64,000 nt of DNA from Endobacterium cereale (lineage in GTDB: Bacteria > Pseudomonadota > Alphaproteobacteria > Rhizobiales > Rhizobiaceae). Within the stretch, counting starts at the first letter, position 1. Every line of letters starts with the position of its first letter. A program made the translations under genes and the position numbers. Below are positions 7,227 through 15,842 of the stretch, piece by piece. The stretch spans positions 284,715 through 348,714 of the forward strand of contig NZ_WIXI01000047.1 in assembly GCF_009617585.1 (NCBI RefSeq), in the 5' to 3' direction. Under the pieces are notes generated by a model, which saw nothing but the letters and a program-made list of their open reading frames with translations, did no database searches and had not been told where the DNA came from.

Positions 7227-9647
7227 TTAGTGGGCGATGGTGGTGCCCGATTCTTCCGAACCTTCGACGGTGGCGATCACCGGCGTCTCGATGGAACCGT
7301 CCCACTCGATCGGCTCGGGCTGGCGAACCAGCGCGTGCTTGATCACTTCGCCCATGCGCGAAACCGGGATGATTTCCATGCCGTTCTTCACGTTGTCCGG
7401 AATATCCGCCAGATCCTTGGCGTTTTCTTCCGGGATCAGCACCTTCTTGATGCCGCCGCGAAGCGCTGCAAGCAGCTTTTCCTTCAGGCCGCCGATCGGA
7501 AGCACGCGACCACGCAGGGTGATTTCACCCGTCATGGCGACATCCTTGGACACCGGAATACCGGTCATGATCGACACGATCGCCGTTGCCATGCCGACGC
7601 CGGCCGACGGGCCGTCCTTCGGGGTGGCACCTTCCGGCACGTGGACGTGAATGTCCGACTTGTCGAAACGCGGCGGCTCGATGCCGAAATCGACGGCGCG
7701 CGAACGGACATAGGATGCCGCTGCCGAAATCGATTCCTTCATGACGTCCTTGAGGTTGCCCGTCACGGTCATGCGACCCTTGCCCGGCATCATCACGCCT
7801 TCGATCGTCAGCAGTTCGCCACCGACTTCCGTCCAGGCGAGACCGGTGACGACACCGACCTGATCCTCACCTTCGGCTTCGCCGTGGCGATAGCGCGGCA
7901 CGCCGAGATAGTCCGAAATGTTTTCAGACGTCACGGCAACCGACTTGGTCTTGCCCTTGATGATCTCGGTCACGGCCTTGCGGGCGAGCTTCATCAGTTC
8001 GCGCTCGAAGGAACGAACGCCGGCTTCGCGGGTGTACTGCTGGCTGATGGCCATCAGGGCATCGTCCGAAACCGAGAATTCGTTCGGCTGCAGGGCGTGT
8101 TCCTTGATCGCCTTCGGCAAAAGGTGACGCTTGGCGATCTCGCGCTTTTCATCTTCCGTGTAACCGGCGATGCGGATGATCTCCATGCGGTCCATCAGCG
8201 GACCCGGAATGTTGAGCGTGTTTGCCGTGGTGATGAACATCACGTCGGACAGATCGTATTCGACTTCCAGGTAGTGGTCCATGAAGGTCGAGTTCTGGGC
8301 CGGATCGAGCACTTCGAGCAAAGCCGAAGACGGATCACCACGGAAATCCGAACCCATCTTGTCGATTTCATCGAGCAGGAAGAGCGGGTTGGATTTTTTC
8401 GCCTTCTTCATCGACTGGATGACCTTGCCGGGCATCGAACCGATATAGGTGCGGCGGTGACCGCGGATTTCGGCTTCGTCACGGACGCCGCCGAGCGCCA
8501 TGCGCACATATTCGCGGCCGGTCGCCTTGGCGATCGACTGGGCGAGCGACGTTTTGCCGACGCCCGGAGGGCCGACGAGGCACAGGATCGGTCCCTTGAT
8601 CTTGGTGGCACGCGCCTGAACAGCAAGATACTCGACGATACGTTCCTTGACCTTTTCGAGACCAAAATGATCCAGTTCGAGGATCTTTTCAGCCGCGTTG
8701 AGGTCGGTCTTGATCTTCGACTTCTTGCTCCACGGAATGGTCAGCAGCCAATCGAGATAGTTGCGCACGACGGTGGCTTCCGCCGACATCGGGCTCATCT
8801 GCCGCAGCTTTTTCAGCTCGCCATCGGCCTTTTCCTTGGCTTCCTTGGAAAGCTTGGTCTTGGCGATGCGCTCTTCCAGTTCGGCCATCTCGTCGCGGCC
8901 ATCTTCGCCGTCGCCGAGTTCCTTCTGGATCGCCTTCATCTGTTCGTTGAGGTAGTACTCGCGCTGGGTCTTCTCCATCTGGCGTTTTACACGCGAGCGG
9001 ATTCTTTTCTCGACCTGCAGAACCGAGATCTCGCCTTCCATGAAACCAAGAGCCTTTTCAAGGCGCGTCTTGATGCTCACCGTTTCCAGCATTTCCTGCT
9101 TTTCGGTGATCTTGATGGAAAGGTGCGAGGCAACCGTGTCGGCAAGCTTGGAATAATCCTCGATCTGGCTGGCAGCGCCAACCACTTCCGGAGAAATCTT
9201 CTTGTTCAGCTTGACGTAGTTTTCGAACTCGGAAACCACGGAGCGCGACAGCGCTTCGACCTCGACCGGGTCATCCTGCGGTTCGTCCAGCGTTTCGGCA
9301 TGGGCTTCGTAGAATTCTTCGCGATCCGTATATTCGCTGATCTTGGCGCGGGCGCGGCCTTCGACCAGAACCTTGACGGTGCCGTCGGGCAGCTTCAACA
9401 GCTGCAGAACATTGGCCACGGTGCCAATCTTGTAGATCGCCGAGGATTCCGGATCGTCATCACCGGCATTGATCTGGGTGGCAAGCATGATCTGCTTGTC
9501 GGAGCCCATGACTTCCTCAAGCGCGCGGATGGATTTCTCACGTCCGACGAACAGGGGAACGATCATATGCGGGAAGACCACGATATCGCGCAGCGGCAGG
9601 ACCGGATAGGTCGCAGGGCTCTGTGCGTCAGACGTCGTATTCGTCAT
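7227..9647 (-). CDS. lon: ATP-dependent protease Lon
   Basis: An 806-residue cytoplasmic AAA+ serine protease that degrades misfolded and regulatory proteins. In order it shows the N-terminal LON substrate domain (YPVLPLRDIVVFPHMIVPLFVGREKS), a coiled-coil region, the Walker A box GPPGVGKTS, Walker B LFLLDEIDKM and the catalytic domain with PKDGPSAGVGMA (Ser near residue 681) and a conserved Lys in GGLKEKLLAA. The start at 9647 is supported by AAGGAAA six bases upstream. A heat-shock-like promoter lies about 75 bp upstream. Confidence 0.98.
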   Translation of the reverse strand: MTNTTSDAQSPATYPVLPLRDIVVFPHMIVPLFVGREKSIRALEEVMGSDKQIMLATQINAGDDDPESSAIYKIGTVANVLQLLKLPDGTVKVLVEGRARAKISEYTDREEFYEAHAETLDEPQDDPVEVEALSRSVVSEFENYVKLNKKISPEVVGAASQIEDYSKLADTVASHLSIKITEKQEMLETVSIKTRLEKALGFMEGEISVLQVEKRIRSRVKRQMEKTQREYYLNEQMKAIQKELGDGEDGRDEMAELEERIAKTKLSKEAKEKADGELKKLRQMSPMSAEATVVRNYLDWLLTIPWSKKSKIKTDLNAAEKILELDHFGLEKVKERIVEYLAVQARATKIKGPILCLVGPPGVGKTSLAQSIAKATGREYVRMALGGVRDEAEIRGHRRTYIGSMPGKVIQSMKKAKKSNPLFLLDEIDKMGSDFRGDPSSALLEVLDPAQNSTFMDHYLEVEYDLSDVMFITTANTLNIPGPLMDRMEIIRIAGYTEDEKREIAKRHLLPKAIKEHALQPNEFSVSDDALMAISQQYTREAGVRSFERELMKLARKAVTEIIKGKTKSVAVTSENISDYLGVPRYRHGEAEGEDQVGVVTGLAWTEVGGELLTIEGVMMPGKGRMTVTGNLKDVMKESISAAASYVRSRAVDFGIEPPRFDKSDIHVHVPEGATPKDGPSAGVGMATAIVSIMTGIPVSKDVAMTGEITLRGRVLPIGGLKEKLLAALRGGIKKVLIPEENAKDLADIPDNVKNGMEIIPVSRMGEVIKHALVRQPEPIEWDGSIETPVIATVEGSEESGTTIAH

Positions 9648-10056
9648 GTCATTTCCTTTCTCGTCCCGTTTCCGGGAACATGCCTGCAAGCAAACCACCA
9701 GGCATTTTGGTCTTGCCCAAAGTGGTAACCTACTAGGCTTTTTTCAAGCCATCCAGCCCGGGCATGACAAAACTGCGACAGTATTAGAACTGTTGCATGC
9801 GATGCTTACGTCAGACTGGAAAGGGTCTGGTCAGTTTTTCGAACAGTTCGCAGGCGGGGCCGGATGGCGGTGCGTCCATTCGTTCGACCGCGACTGAGGG
9901 AGAACCTGTCGGCGGTCTCGTTTCCTGTCGCCTCCCCTATCCTGAACATGGACAGAAGAACGATCGACCGCAGCGCAAACTCCAGACAAAACGCGCGGGC
10001 CTAGAAACGGTTCGGCGGAGAGGCATGGCCTCTCCGCCGTATTTGTCGTCACGCCA
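9648..10056. other. Intergenic region between clpX and lon
   Basis: About 400 bp without a supported gene. The lon-proximal part holds a probable heat-shock promoter at 9720-9748. No clear terminator for clpX was found and no other feature is evident. Confidence 0.5.
9720..9748 (-). promoter_or_regulatory. Putative RpoH (heat-shock) promoter of lon
   Basis: On the minus strand CTTGAA (9743-9748) and CCACTT (9720-9725) are spaced by 17 bp, resembling the alphaproteobacterial RpoH pattern of CTTGAA and a CCAT-type -10. Transcription would begin about 65 nt before the lon start codon. Heat-shock control of lon is well established in proteobacteria. Confidence 0.45.
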
Positions 10057-11334
10057 TCAGGCGGAAACGTTGGCCTTCTCGTCCTGACGATCAGCGTAGA
10101 TGTAAAGCGGACGGGCACTGCCCTTCACCACATCATCCGAAATCACGACTTCACGAACGCCTTCAAGGGTCGGCAGTTCGAACATCGTGTCGAGCAGGAT
10201 CTTTTCCATGATCGAACGAAGGCCGCGGGCACCGGTCTTGCGGATGATCGCGCGCTTGGCGATTTCGCGAAGAGCGTCCTCGTGGAAGGTCAGTTCGACA
10301 TCTTCCATCTCGAACAGGCGCTGGTACTGCTTGACCAGAGCGTTCTTCGGCTCCGACAGGATCTGGATCAGCGCGTCTTCATCGAGATCCTCGAGCGTTG
10401 CCAGAACTGGCAGACGACCGATGAATTCCGGGATGAGGCCAAACTTGACCAGATCTTCCGGCTCCAGCTCGCGCAGTACTTCGCCGACGCGACGGTCGTC
10501 CGGTGCCTGAACGCTGGCGCCGAAACCGATCGAGGTCTTTTCGCCACGGGCCGAAATGATCTTGTCGAGACCGGCAAAAGCACCGCCGCAGATGAACAGG
10601 ATGTTCGTCGTATCGACCTGCAGGAATTCCTGCTGCGGATGCTTGCGGCCACCCTGCGGCGGAACCGAGGCAACCGTGCCTTCCATGATCTTCAGCAGAG
10701 CCTGCTGCACGCCTTCACCCGATACGTCGCGCGTGATCGACGGGTTGTCGGACTTGCGCGAGATCTTGTCGACTTCGTCGATATAGACGATGCCGCGCTG
10801 GGCGCGCTCGACGTTGTAGTCGGCCGACTGAAGCAGCTTCAGGATGATGTTTTCAACGTCTTCACCGACGTAACCGGCTTCGGTCAGCGTCGTGGCGTCT
10901 GCCATGGTGAAGGGAACATCGATGATGCGGGCGAGCGTCTGGGCAAGATAGGTCTTGCCGCAGCCTGTTGGGCCGACGAGCATGATGTTCGACTTCGCCA
11001 GCTCGATCTCGTTGTTCTTCGAGGCATGCGCGAGACGCTTGTAATGGTTATGCACCGCCACAGAGAGAATCTTCTTCGCCTGTTTCTGGCCGATGACGTA
11101 TTCGTCGAGAACCTCGATGATGTCCTGGGGCGTGGGAACGCCTTCACGGGACTTGTTCAGCGAGCTCTTGTTCTCTTCGCGAATGATGTCCATGCACAGT
11201 TCGACGCATTCATCGCAGATGAATACGGTCGGTCCTGCAATAAGCTTGCGGACCTCGTGCTGGCTCTTTCCGCAGAAGGAGCAGTACAGGGTATTCTTGG
11301 AGTCGCTGCCGTTGCCGCCGCTGACCTTGCTCAT
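10057..11334 (-). CDS. clpX: ATP-dependent Clp protease ATP-binding subunit ClpX
   Basis: The 425-residue AAA+ unfoldase that feeds substrates to ClpP. The N-terminal C4 zinc domain (CSFCGKSQ ... FICDECVELC) occupies residues 15-45. It is followed by Walker A GPTGCGKT, the pore loop GYVG, Walker B YIDEVDKI and the sensor region near the C-terminus. The start at 11334 follows an AAGGAAAG ribosome site. It lies downstream of clpP and upstream of lon, the conserved order. Confidence 0.98.
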   Translation of the reverse strand: MSKVSGGNGSDSKNTLYCSFCGKSQHEVRKLIAGPTVFICDECVELCMDIIREENKSSLNKSREGVPTPQDIIEVLDEYVIGQKQAKKILSVAVHNHYKRLAHASKNNEIELAKSNIMLVGPTGCGKTYLAQTLARIIDVPFTMADATTLTEAGYVGEDVENIILKLLQSADYNVERAQRGIVYIDEVDKISRKSDNPSITRDVSGEGVQQALLKIMEGTVASVPPQGGRKHPQQEFLQVDTTNILFICGGAFAGLDKIISARGEKTSIGFGASVQAPDDRRVGEVLRELEPEDLVKFGLIPEFIGRLPVLATLEDLDEDALIQILSEPKNALVKQYQRLFEMEDVELTFHEDALREIAKRAIIRKTGARGLRSIMEKILLDTMFELPTLEGVREVVISDDVVKGSARPLYIYADRQDEKANVSA

Positions 11335-11560
11335 ATCACTTTCCTTCCAGCACCGCCGCCCGAACCGTTTCAACACGCGGGCAGACACTTACATCGCCGG
11401 CCGGCTGGCCTCTTTTCACAGAGGCCAAGCCCGCTTGAACCTTCAAGGGGTACTCTACCGAGCCGGACGACAGTCCTGGACCGGTGGCAACGAAACCCCT
11501 TCCAGACCGAATGCTATGTCATAAGAATTCAACACAGCCTTAATATGGACTATTAGTTTG

Positions 11561-11616
11561 TTCCTGACCAGATTAAACCCCTTTTCGGTCACAACGGGGT
11601 GAGCCCTGGTCAGGAA
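11561..11616 (-). other. Nested hairpin between clpP and clpX
   Basis: Perfect 11-bp outer arms (TTCCTGACCAG at 11561-11571, CTGGTCAGGAA at 11606-11616) enclose an inner ACCCC/GGGGT hairpin. It starts 10 nt after the clpP stop codon. No T tract follows, so it looks less like an intrinsic terminator than a processing or stability element in the clpP-clpX message. Confidence 0.55.
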
Positions 11617-11625
11617 TTTGGCCGT

Positions 11626-12258
11626 TTAAGCGGCCGGAGTGCCTTCGATATCCTGACGCGAGGTCAGGATCTTGTCGACCACGCCCCATGCCTGCGCCTC
11701 TTCGGCATCCATGAAGTGGTCACGGTCGAGGGTCTTTTCAACTTCCTCGTAGGTGCGGCCGGTGTGCTTCACGTAGACCTCGTTGAGGCGCTTCTTCATC
11801 TTCAATATGTCACGAGCATGACGCTCGATATCGGATGCCTGCCCCTGGAAACCGCCCGACGGCTGGTGAACCATGATGCGGGAGTTCGGCATGGCGAAGC
11901 GCATGCCCTTTTCGCCGGCGCAGAGCAGCAGCGAGCCCATCGACGCGGCCTGACCGATGCACAGCGTCGAAACGGCCGGCTTGATGAACTGCATCGTGTC
12001 GTAGATCGACATGCCGGCAGTGACGACACCACCCGGCGAATTGATGTAGAGCGCGATTTCCTTCTTCGGGTTTTCAGCCTCGAGGAAAAGCAGCTGGGCG
12101 CAGACGAGCGACGCCATCTGATCTTCCACCGGACCGGTGACGAAGATGATGCGTTCCTTCAGGAGGCGCGAAAAGATGTCGTAGGAGCGCTCACCGCGGT
12201 TGGTCTGCTCGACGACCATAGGCACCAGGGCCATTGCGGTATCAACTGGATTTCTCAT
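11626..12258 (-). CDS. clpP: ATP-dependent Clp protease proteolytic subunit ClpP
   Basis: A 210-residue serine protease that forms the barrel paired with ClpX and ClpA. The catalytic Ser lies in GQAASMGSLLL (near residue 106), the His in IMVHQPSGG, and the Asp in the following region. The N-terminal MRNPVDTAMALVPMVVEQTNRGERSYDIFSRLL is typical of alphaproteobacteria. The ribosome site AAGGAC is properly spaced. Confidence 0.98.
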   Translation of the reverse strand: MRNPVDTAMALVPMVVEQTNRGERSYDIFSRLLKERIIFVTGPVEDQMASLVCAQLLFLEAENPKKEIALYINSPGGVVTAGMSIYDTMQFIKPAVSTLCIGQAASMGSLLLCAGEKGMRFAMPNSRIMVHQPSGGFQGQASDIERHARDILKMKKRLNEVYVKHTGRTYEEVEKTLDRDHFMDAEEAQAWGVVDKILTSRQDIEGTPAA

Positions 12259-12659
12259 GTCCGTCCTTTGTCAAATGCCTTGCCGTAGGCAGCATGCGCC
12301 CCGGAATCATTGGAATGGTTAATCCCTACATAGAGTGTCAACGCCTGTCACTTCAAGACGGAGACCCCGATATCCTTAACCTGAAACCGTTGTTAGAGGC
12401 CGGTGCTAAACATTTTCCTACATGTGGAAAGGCATGAATGGCTGCGCGCTGGAGCCTGCACAGGTTTTCCGAACAATATGGTAAAGCAAAGATGAACCGG
12501 CTATCGGACAAGGTATAGCTTAAGTTTCCGGCATCATGCTCTTTAGCGCGAGGATCGCCTCAATGCGACCGCGGAACGGCCGCATGCAATCTCGGCGAAC
12601 ATCACCCCTTGCCCTCGCTTCCCCAAGACCCAAATCCATTTGAGAGATGGAGGGACGCC
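12259..12659. other. Divergent region between clpP and ggt
   Basis: About 400 bp between two divergent genes. The clpP-proximal part holds a probable promoter at 12328-12357. The ggt-proximal part has only the GGAGGG ribosome site next to the ggt start. No further gene is supported. Confidence 0.5.
12328..12357 (-). promoter_or_regulatory. Putative promoter of clpP
   Basis: On the minus strand CTTGAA (12352-12357) and CTATGT (12328-12333) are 18 bp apart. The CTTGAA element resembles the RpoH -35 and the -10 could serve sigma-70 or RpoH. It lies 70 bp before the clpP start codon. Confidence 0.35.
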
Positions 12660-14420
12660 ATGCGGATTTTCAACAGATTCATTGTTGCCACCTTGATGGC
12701 AACCAGCGCTGCAACTGGAGCGCTAGCGCAACAGGCATCCGATACGACCGCTCCCGAACGGGCGACCGGGACGACCACGGCCAAACGTGTCGAGGCGAAA
12801 AACTTCATGGTGGCGGCGGCCAATCCGCTGGCGGCGGAAGCCGGGCGCAATGTGATCGCCAAGGGTGGCAATGCTATCGACGCGATGGTGGCGGTGCAGA
12901 CCGTGCTTGGATTGGTCGAGCCGCAGAGTTCCGGCCTCGGCGGCGGCGCGTTTCTCGTCTATTACGATGCTGCCTCGAAAAAGCTGACGACCTTTGACGG
13001 TCGCGAAAAAGCGCCGATGCAGGCGACGCCAAAACTGTTTCTCGATGAGCAGGGTCAGCCGCTGAAATTTATGGATGCCGTGGTGGGTGGCCGTTCCGTC
13101 GGCACGCCGGGAACGGTGCGGCTGCTGGAAGACGTTCACAAGCGTTACGGCAAGGCCGAATGGGCAGGACTGTTTGCCTCAGCCGAAAAACTGGCGACCA
13201 ACGGCTTTGAAGTATCGCCCCGACTGGCCTCGCTGATCGCGACCGAAGGCGACAAGCTGAAGAAGTACGAGGGACCTCGCGATTACTTTTTCGACCGATC
13301 CGGCGCACCGCTGAAGGCTGGCACGGTTCTCAAAAACCCGGCCTATGCCGAAACGCTCTCCGCCATCGCCAAAGGCGGCGCGGACGCCTTCTACAAGGGG
13401 CCGATCGCCGAAGCCATCGTCAAGACGGTGCGCGAGGCCGCGGATAATCCGGGCGTTCTGTCGCTTGCCGACTTCGAGAACTATGGCATCAAGGAACGCG
13501 AGCCTGCCTGCCTCACCTACCGCGCGCTGGACGTCTGCGGCATGGGACCGCCCTCCTCCGGCGGCGTGGCGATCGGCCAGATGCTGGGCATGATGGAGAA
13601 TTTCGACCTGAAAGGCTTTGGGCCGGACAACGTTCAGAGCTGGCGCATTCTCGGTGATGCACAGCGCCTCGCCTTTGCCGATCGCGAACGGTATGTCGCC
13701 GACACGGATTTCGTGCCGCTGCCGATCAAGGGGCTGATGGAAAAGACCTATCTTGGCGAACGCGCAAAACTGCTCGATGGCGACAAGGCGCTGGCAAAGG
13801 ACGCGGTAAAGGCTGGCGAACCGGAATGGGATCATGCGCTGCTGTTCGGCCGTGATGCGGCATTGGAAATGCCATCCACCAGCCATTTCGTCATCGTCGA
13901 TAAAGGGGGGAACGTCCTCTCGATGACAACGACGATCGAAAACGGCTTTGGCGCGCGACTGATGACCAACGGATTTCTGCTCAACAACGAGTTGACCGAC
14001 TTTTCCTTCAAGACACATGACAACGGTCTTCCCGTCGCCAACCGCGTCGAGCCCGGCAAACGCCCGCGCTCGTCCATGGCACCGACTATCGTGATGAAGG
14101 ATGGCAAGCCGCTGCTCGCCATCGGTTCGCCGGGTGGTAGCCAGATCATCGGTTATGTGGCGCAGGCACTGGTCGCCTATATCGACTGGGGCATGCCGGT
14201 GGAACAGATCGTGGCACAGCCGCACCTGATCAACCGCTTTGGCACCTACGACATCGAAGCCGGCACGACGGCGGAAAAATTCGCCGAACCGCTGAAGGCG
14301 CTGGGTTACGAGGTGAAGGCAGGCGAGATGAATTCCGGCCTGCATGCCATCGAGATCACCGGCAGCGGACTGGTGGGCAGCGCCGATCCGCGCCGAGAAG
14401 GCGTGGCCGTCGGGGAGTGA
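12660..14420 (+). CDS. ggt: Gamma-glutamyltransferase
   Basis: A 586-residue N-terminal-nucleophile enzyme that hydrolyses or transfers the gamma-glutamyl group of glutathione in the periplasm. It begins with a signal peptide (MRIFNRFIVATLMATSAATGALA). The large-subunit block SSGLGGGAFLVYYDAASKKL is present. The probable autocleavage site precedes Thr407 in the motif STSHFVIVDKGGNVLSMT, with NGFLLNNELTDFSF downstream and PRSSMAPTIV near the substrate site. The start at 12660 follows a strong GGAGGG. The gene ends in an 11-bp hairpin. Confidence 0.95.
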   Translation: MRIFNRFIVATLMATSAATGALAQQASDTTAPERATGTTTAKRVEAKNFMVAAANPLAAEAGRNVIAKGGNAIDAMVAVQTVLGLVEPQSSGLGGGAFLVYYDAASKKLTTFDGREKAPMQATPKLFLDEQGQPLKFMDAVVGGRSVGTPGTVRLLEDVHKRYGKAEWAGLFASAEKLATNGFEVSPRLASLIATEGDKLKKYEGPRDYFFDRSGAPLKAGTVLKNPAYAETLSAIAKGGADAFYKGPIAEAIVKTVREAADNPGVLSLADFENYGIKEREPACLTYRALDVCGMGPPSSGGVAIGQMLGMMENFDLKGFGPDNVQSWRILGDAQRLAFADRERYVADTDFVPLPIKGLMEKTYLGERAKLLDGDKALAKDAVKAGEPEWDHALLFGRDAALEMPSTSHFVIVDKGGNVLSMTTTIENGFGARLMTNGFLLNNELTDFSFKTHDNGLPVANRVEPGKRPRSSMAPTIVMKDGKPLLAIGSPGGSQIIGYVAQALVAYIDWGMPVEQIVAQPHLINRFGTYDIEAGTTAEKFAEPLKALGYEVKAGEMNSGLHAIEITGSGLVGSADPRREGVAVGE

Positions 14421-14435
14421 CGCACACTCCCCGAC
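14409..14435 (+). terminator. Hairpin overlapping the ggt stop codon
   Basis: A perfect 11-bp stem GTCGGGGAGTG/CACTCCCCGAC with a 5-nt loop covers the ggt stop codon. There is no T tract, so it may act as a transcript 3'-end stabiliser or weak terminator between convergent genes. Confidence 0.45.
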
Positions 14436-14450
14436 ATCGCCGCGAACAAA

Positions 14451-14762
14451 TTACATCCAGCTGCGGCCGTCTCCGCCTTGTGCCTGGCAGCCATAAGGCG
14501 GCAAGACGTTGCCGAACGTGGCATGGAGCTTGTCGCAGCCCCATTTACGGATCGGCTGCGGCATCCGGCTGTTGAGCGCAATACCGACTTCATCATACGG
14601 GCTGTCGGCATTGCTGACATATGTGTGCCAGCGGAAACCGAAGAAACCGGCAAAAGCGATGACGATGATCAGGAGCATTCTCAGCAGACGCATGACGGGA
14701 TCCATGTTGTTTTTCGTCAGGCCGGTGTAACCTGCCCTGACGGGAATCGACACCCGCGTCAC
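14451..14762 (-). CDS. Hypothetical small membrane-anchored protein
   Basis: I do not recognise a family. One hydrophobic helix (MRLLRMLLIIVIAFAGFFGF) is followed by a short soluble tail containing two Cys (WGCDKL and PPYGCQA) that could form a disulfide if exported. The frame can start with GTG at 14762, preceded by GGGGAAA, or at internal ATGs at 14705 or 14693, which lack ribosome sites but would place the helix at the N-terminus like a signal anchor. The gene is convergent with ggt. Confidence 0.55.
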   Translation of the reverse strand: MTRVSIPVRAGYTGLTKNNMDPVMRLLRMLLIIVIAFAGFFGFRWHTYVSNADSPYDEVGIALNSRMPQPIRKWGCDKLHATFGNVLPPYGCQAQGGDGRSWM

Positions 14763-14793
14763 ACGCTTTCCCCATGGAAGAACGGTATGCGCG

Positions 14794-15147
14794 CTAAACC
14801 CTGATCACATAATCCTTGCGAGTCGTTTCAACCACTTCCCACGTTCCCTTGAAGCCAGATCTTAGCACCATGCTGTCGCCGGCACGCAGATGGACGGGTT
14901 CGCCGCCCTCTTCCGTGACAATCGAATGGCCGGCGAGAATGTGGAAATATTCCCACTCGTCGTAGAGGATCCGCCATTTGCCCGGCGTCGCTTCCCATAC
15001 ACCCGCATAAAGCCCGCCATCAGCTTCCTCTATGTTCCATGTTCTGAACACGGGATTGCCGGCGATCAGACGATCGGCTGCCGGAGCAACCTCCTCGGGT
15101 TCGACGGCAGACAGATCGAAGGTCGTGAATTTTGCGGATGCGGTCAT
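14794..15147 (-). CDS. Cupin domain protein
   Basis: A 117-residue single-domain cupin of the type with the GxWxxxxDEWEYFHILAGHSIVTEEGGEPVHLRAGDSMVLRSGFKGTWEV core (Cupin_3/EutQ-like). Members usually bind a small molecule or metal; the substrate here is unknown. Its ATG overlaps the stop codon of the TetR gene by 4 bp (ATGA), so the two are co-translated and probably autoregulated together. Confidence 0.85.
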   Translation of the reverse strand: MTASAKFTTFDLSAVEPEEVAPAADRLIAGNPVFRTWNIEEADGGLYAGVWEATPGKWRILYDEWEYFHILAGHSIVTEEGGEPVHLRAGDSMVLRSGFKGTWEVVETTRKDYVIRV

Positions 15148-15758
15148 GGCTGTTTCTCCTCGATTTCATCGGCAAGTTCTTGGGCGAGCTGCCCCGACGC
15201 AATATCGGCAATGCGCAACAGGCGTTCGCCGGAAAGACCGTTACGTGCGCTTGCCGACAGGCCGGACAGGGTCGCCATCACATAATCCGTTACCATCTCG
15301 GCCTGTTCCGGTGCGTGGCGGCTCACACCCGCATGCACCATGTCATGCGTTTGATCCAGCAGACGCCGTGCCTGCCGGCAGGCCTCGGCGTCTACACCGC
15401 CGCGCGCGCCTTCGATGACCATGCATCCGGTGCCATTGCCGGCACCATAATTGGTCGCAGCCTGCCGCAGCAAACGCCGCACGCCTTCGGCAAGCGAAAC
15501 GCCCGCTGCAAACGGCCCTTCGAGATCAATGCCTTCCAGTTCTGCATAGCGCTGCAAAACCTGACCATAAAGCGCCGACTTGCTGCCGAAGGCGGAATAG
15601 AAGCTCGGCGGATTGATGCCGATCGCTTCTGTCAGGTCGGCAACGCTGAGCGCATCATATCCCCGCGCGCGAAACAGCGCCTGCGCCTTGGCCAGCGCGT
15701 CCTCCATGTCGAATGCACGCGGCCTTCCACGCGCTTTTAATATTTTTGTAGTGCGCAT
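15144..15758 (-). CDS. TetR family regulator, BdcR-like
   Basis: An N-terminal TetR helix-turn-helix (ARGRPRAFDMEDALAKAQALFRARGYDALSVADLTEAIGINPPSFYSAFGSK) is followed by a ligand domain with GTGCMVIEGARGG. The N-terminus and spacing match E. coli BdcR when translation starts at the ATG at 15758. Starts at 15770 or 15782 are also open. It is divergent from a BdcA-like reductase, as in E. coli. Two identical-arm palindromes lie in or next to the intergenic region, one of them covering the 15758 start codon. The product is probably a repressor of both directions. Confidence 0.88.
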   Translation of the reverse strand: MRTTKILKARGRPRAFDMEDALAKAQALFRARGYDALSVADLTEAIGINPPSFYSAFGSKSALYGQVLQRYAELEGIDLEGPFAAGVSLAEGVRRLLRQAATNYGAGNGTGCMVIEGARGGVDAEACRQARRLLDQTHDMVHAGVSRHAPEQAEMVTDYVMATLSGLSASARNGLSGERLLRIADIASGQLAQELADEIEEKQP

Positions 15759-15765
15759 TACAAAA
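15744..15765. promoter_or_regulatory. Operator 1 of the bdcR/bdcA-like locus
   Basis: A near-perfect 22-bp palindrome, TTTTGTAGT-GCGC-ATTACAAAA. Its 16-bp core TGTAGT-n4-ATTACA (15747-15762) recurs at 15795-15810. It overlaps the likely start codon of the TetR gene, which would suit autorepression. Confidence 0.65.
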
Positions 15766-15794
15766 TCCATTGACGAAGTCATACCTGCAAATTA

Positions 15795-15810
15795 TGTAGT
15801 CATCATTACA
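15795..15810. promoter_or_regulatory. Operator 2 of the bdcR/bdcA-like locus
   Basis: TGTAGT-CATC-ATTACA has the same two 6-bp arms and the same 4-bp spacing as operator 1, with a different centre. The centres of the two sites are 48 bp apart. It lies 33 bp before the SDR start codon. Confidence 0.65.
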
Positions 15811-15842
15811 TTAATTCTCAACCCTGAACACGGAGCAGTGCA

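Noticed and set aside
7173..9728. An 851-codon open frame on the plus strand opposite lon
   Set aside because: It mirrors lon codon by codon, lacks any family motif and is rich in His/Arg/Asp typical of antisense frames in high-GC genes.
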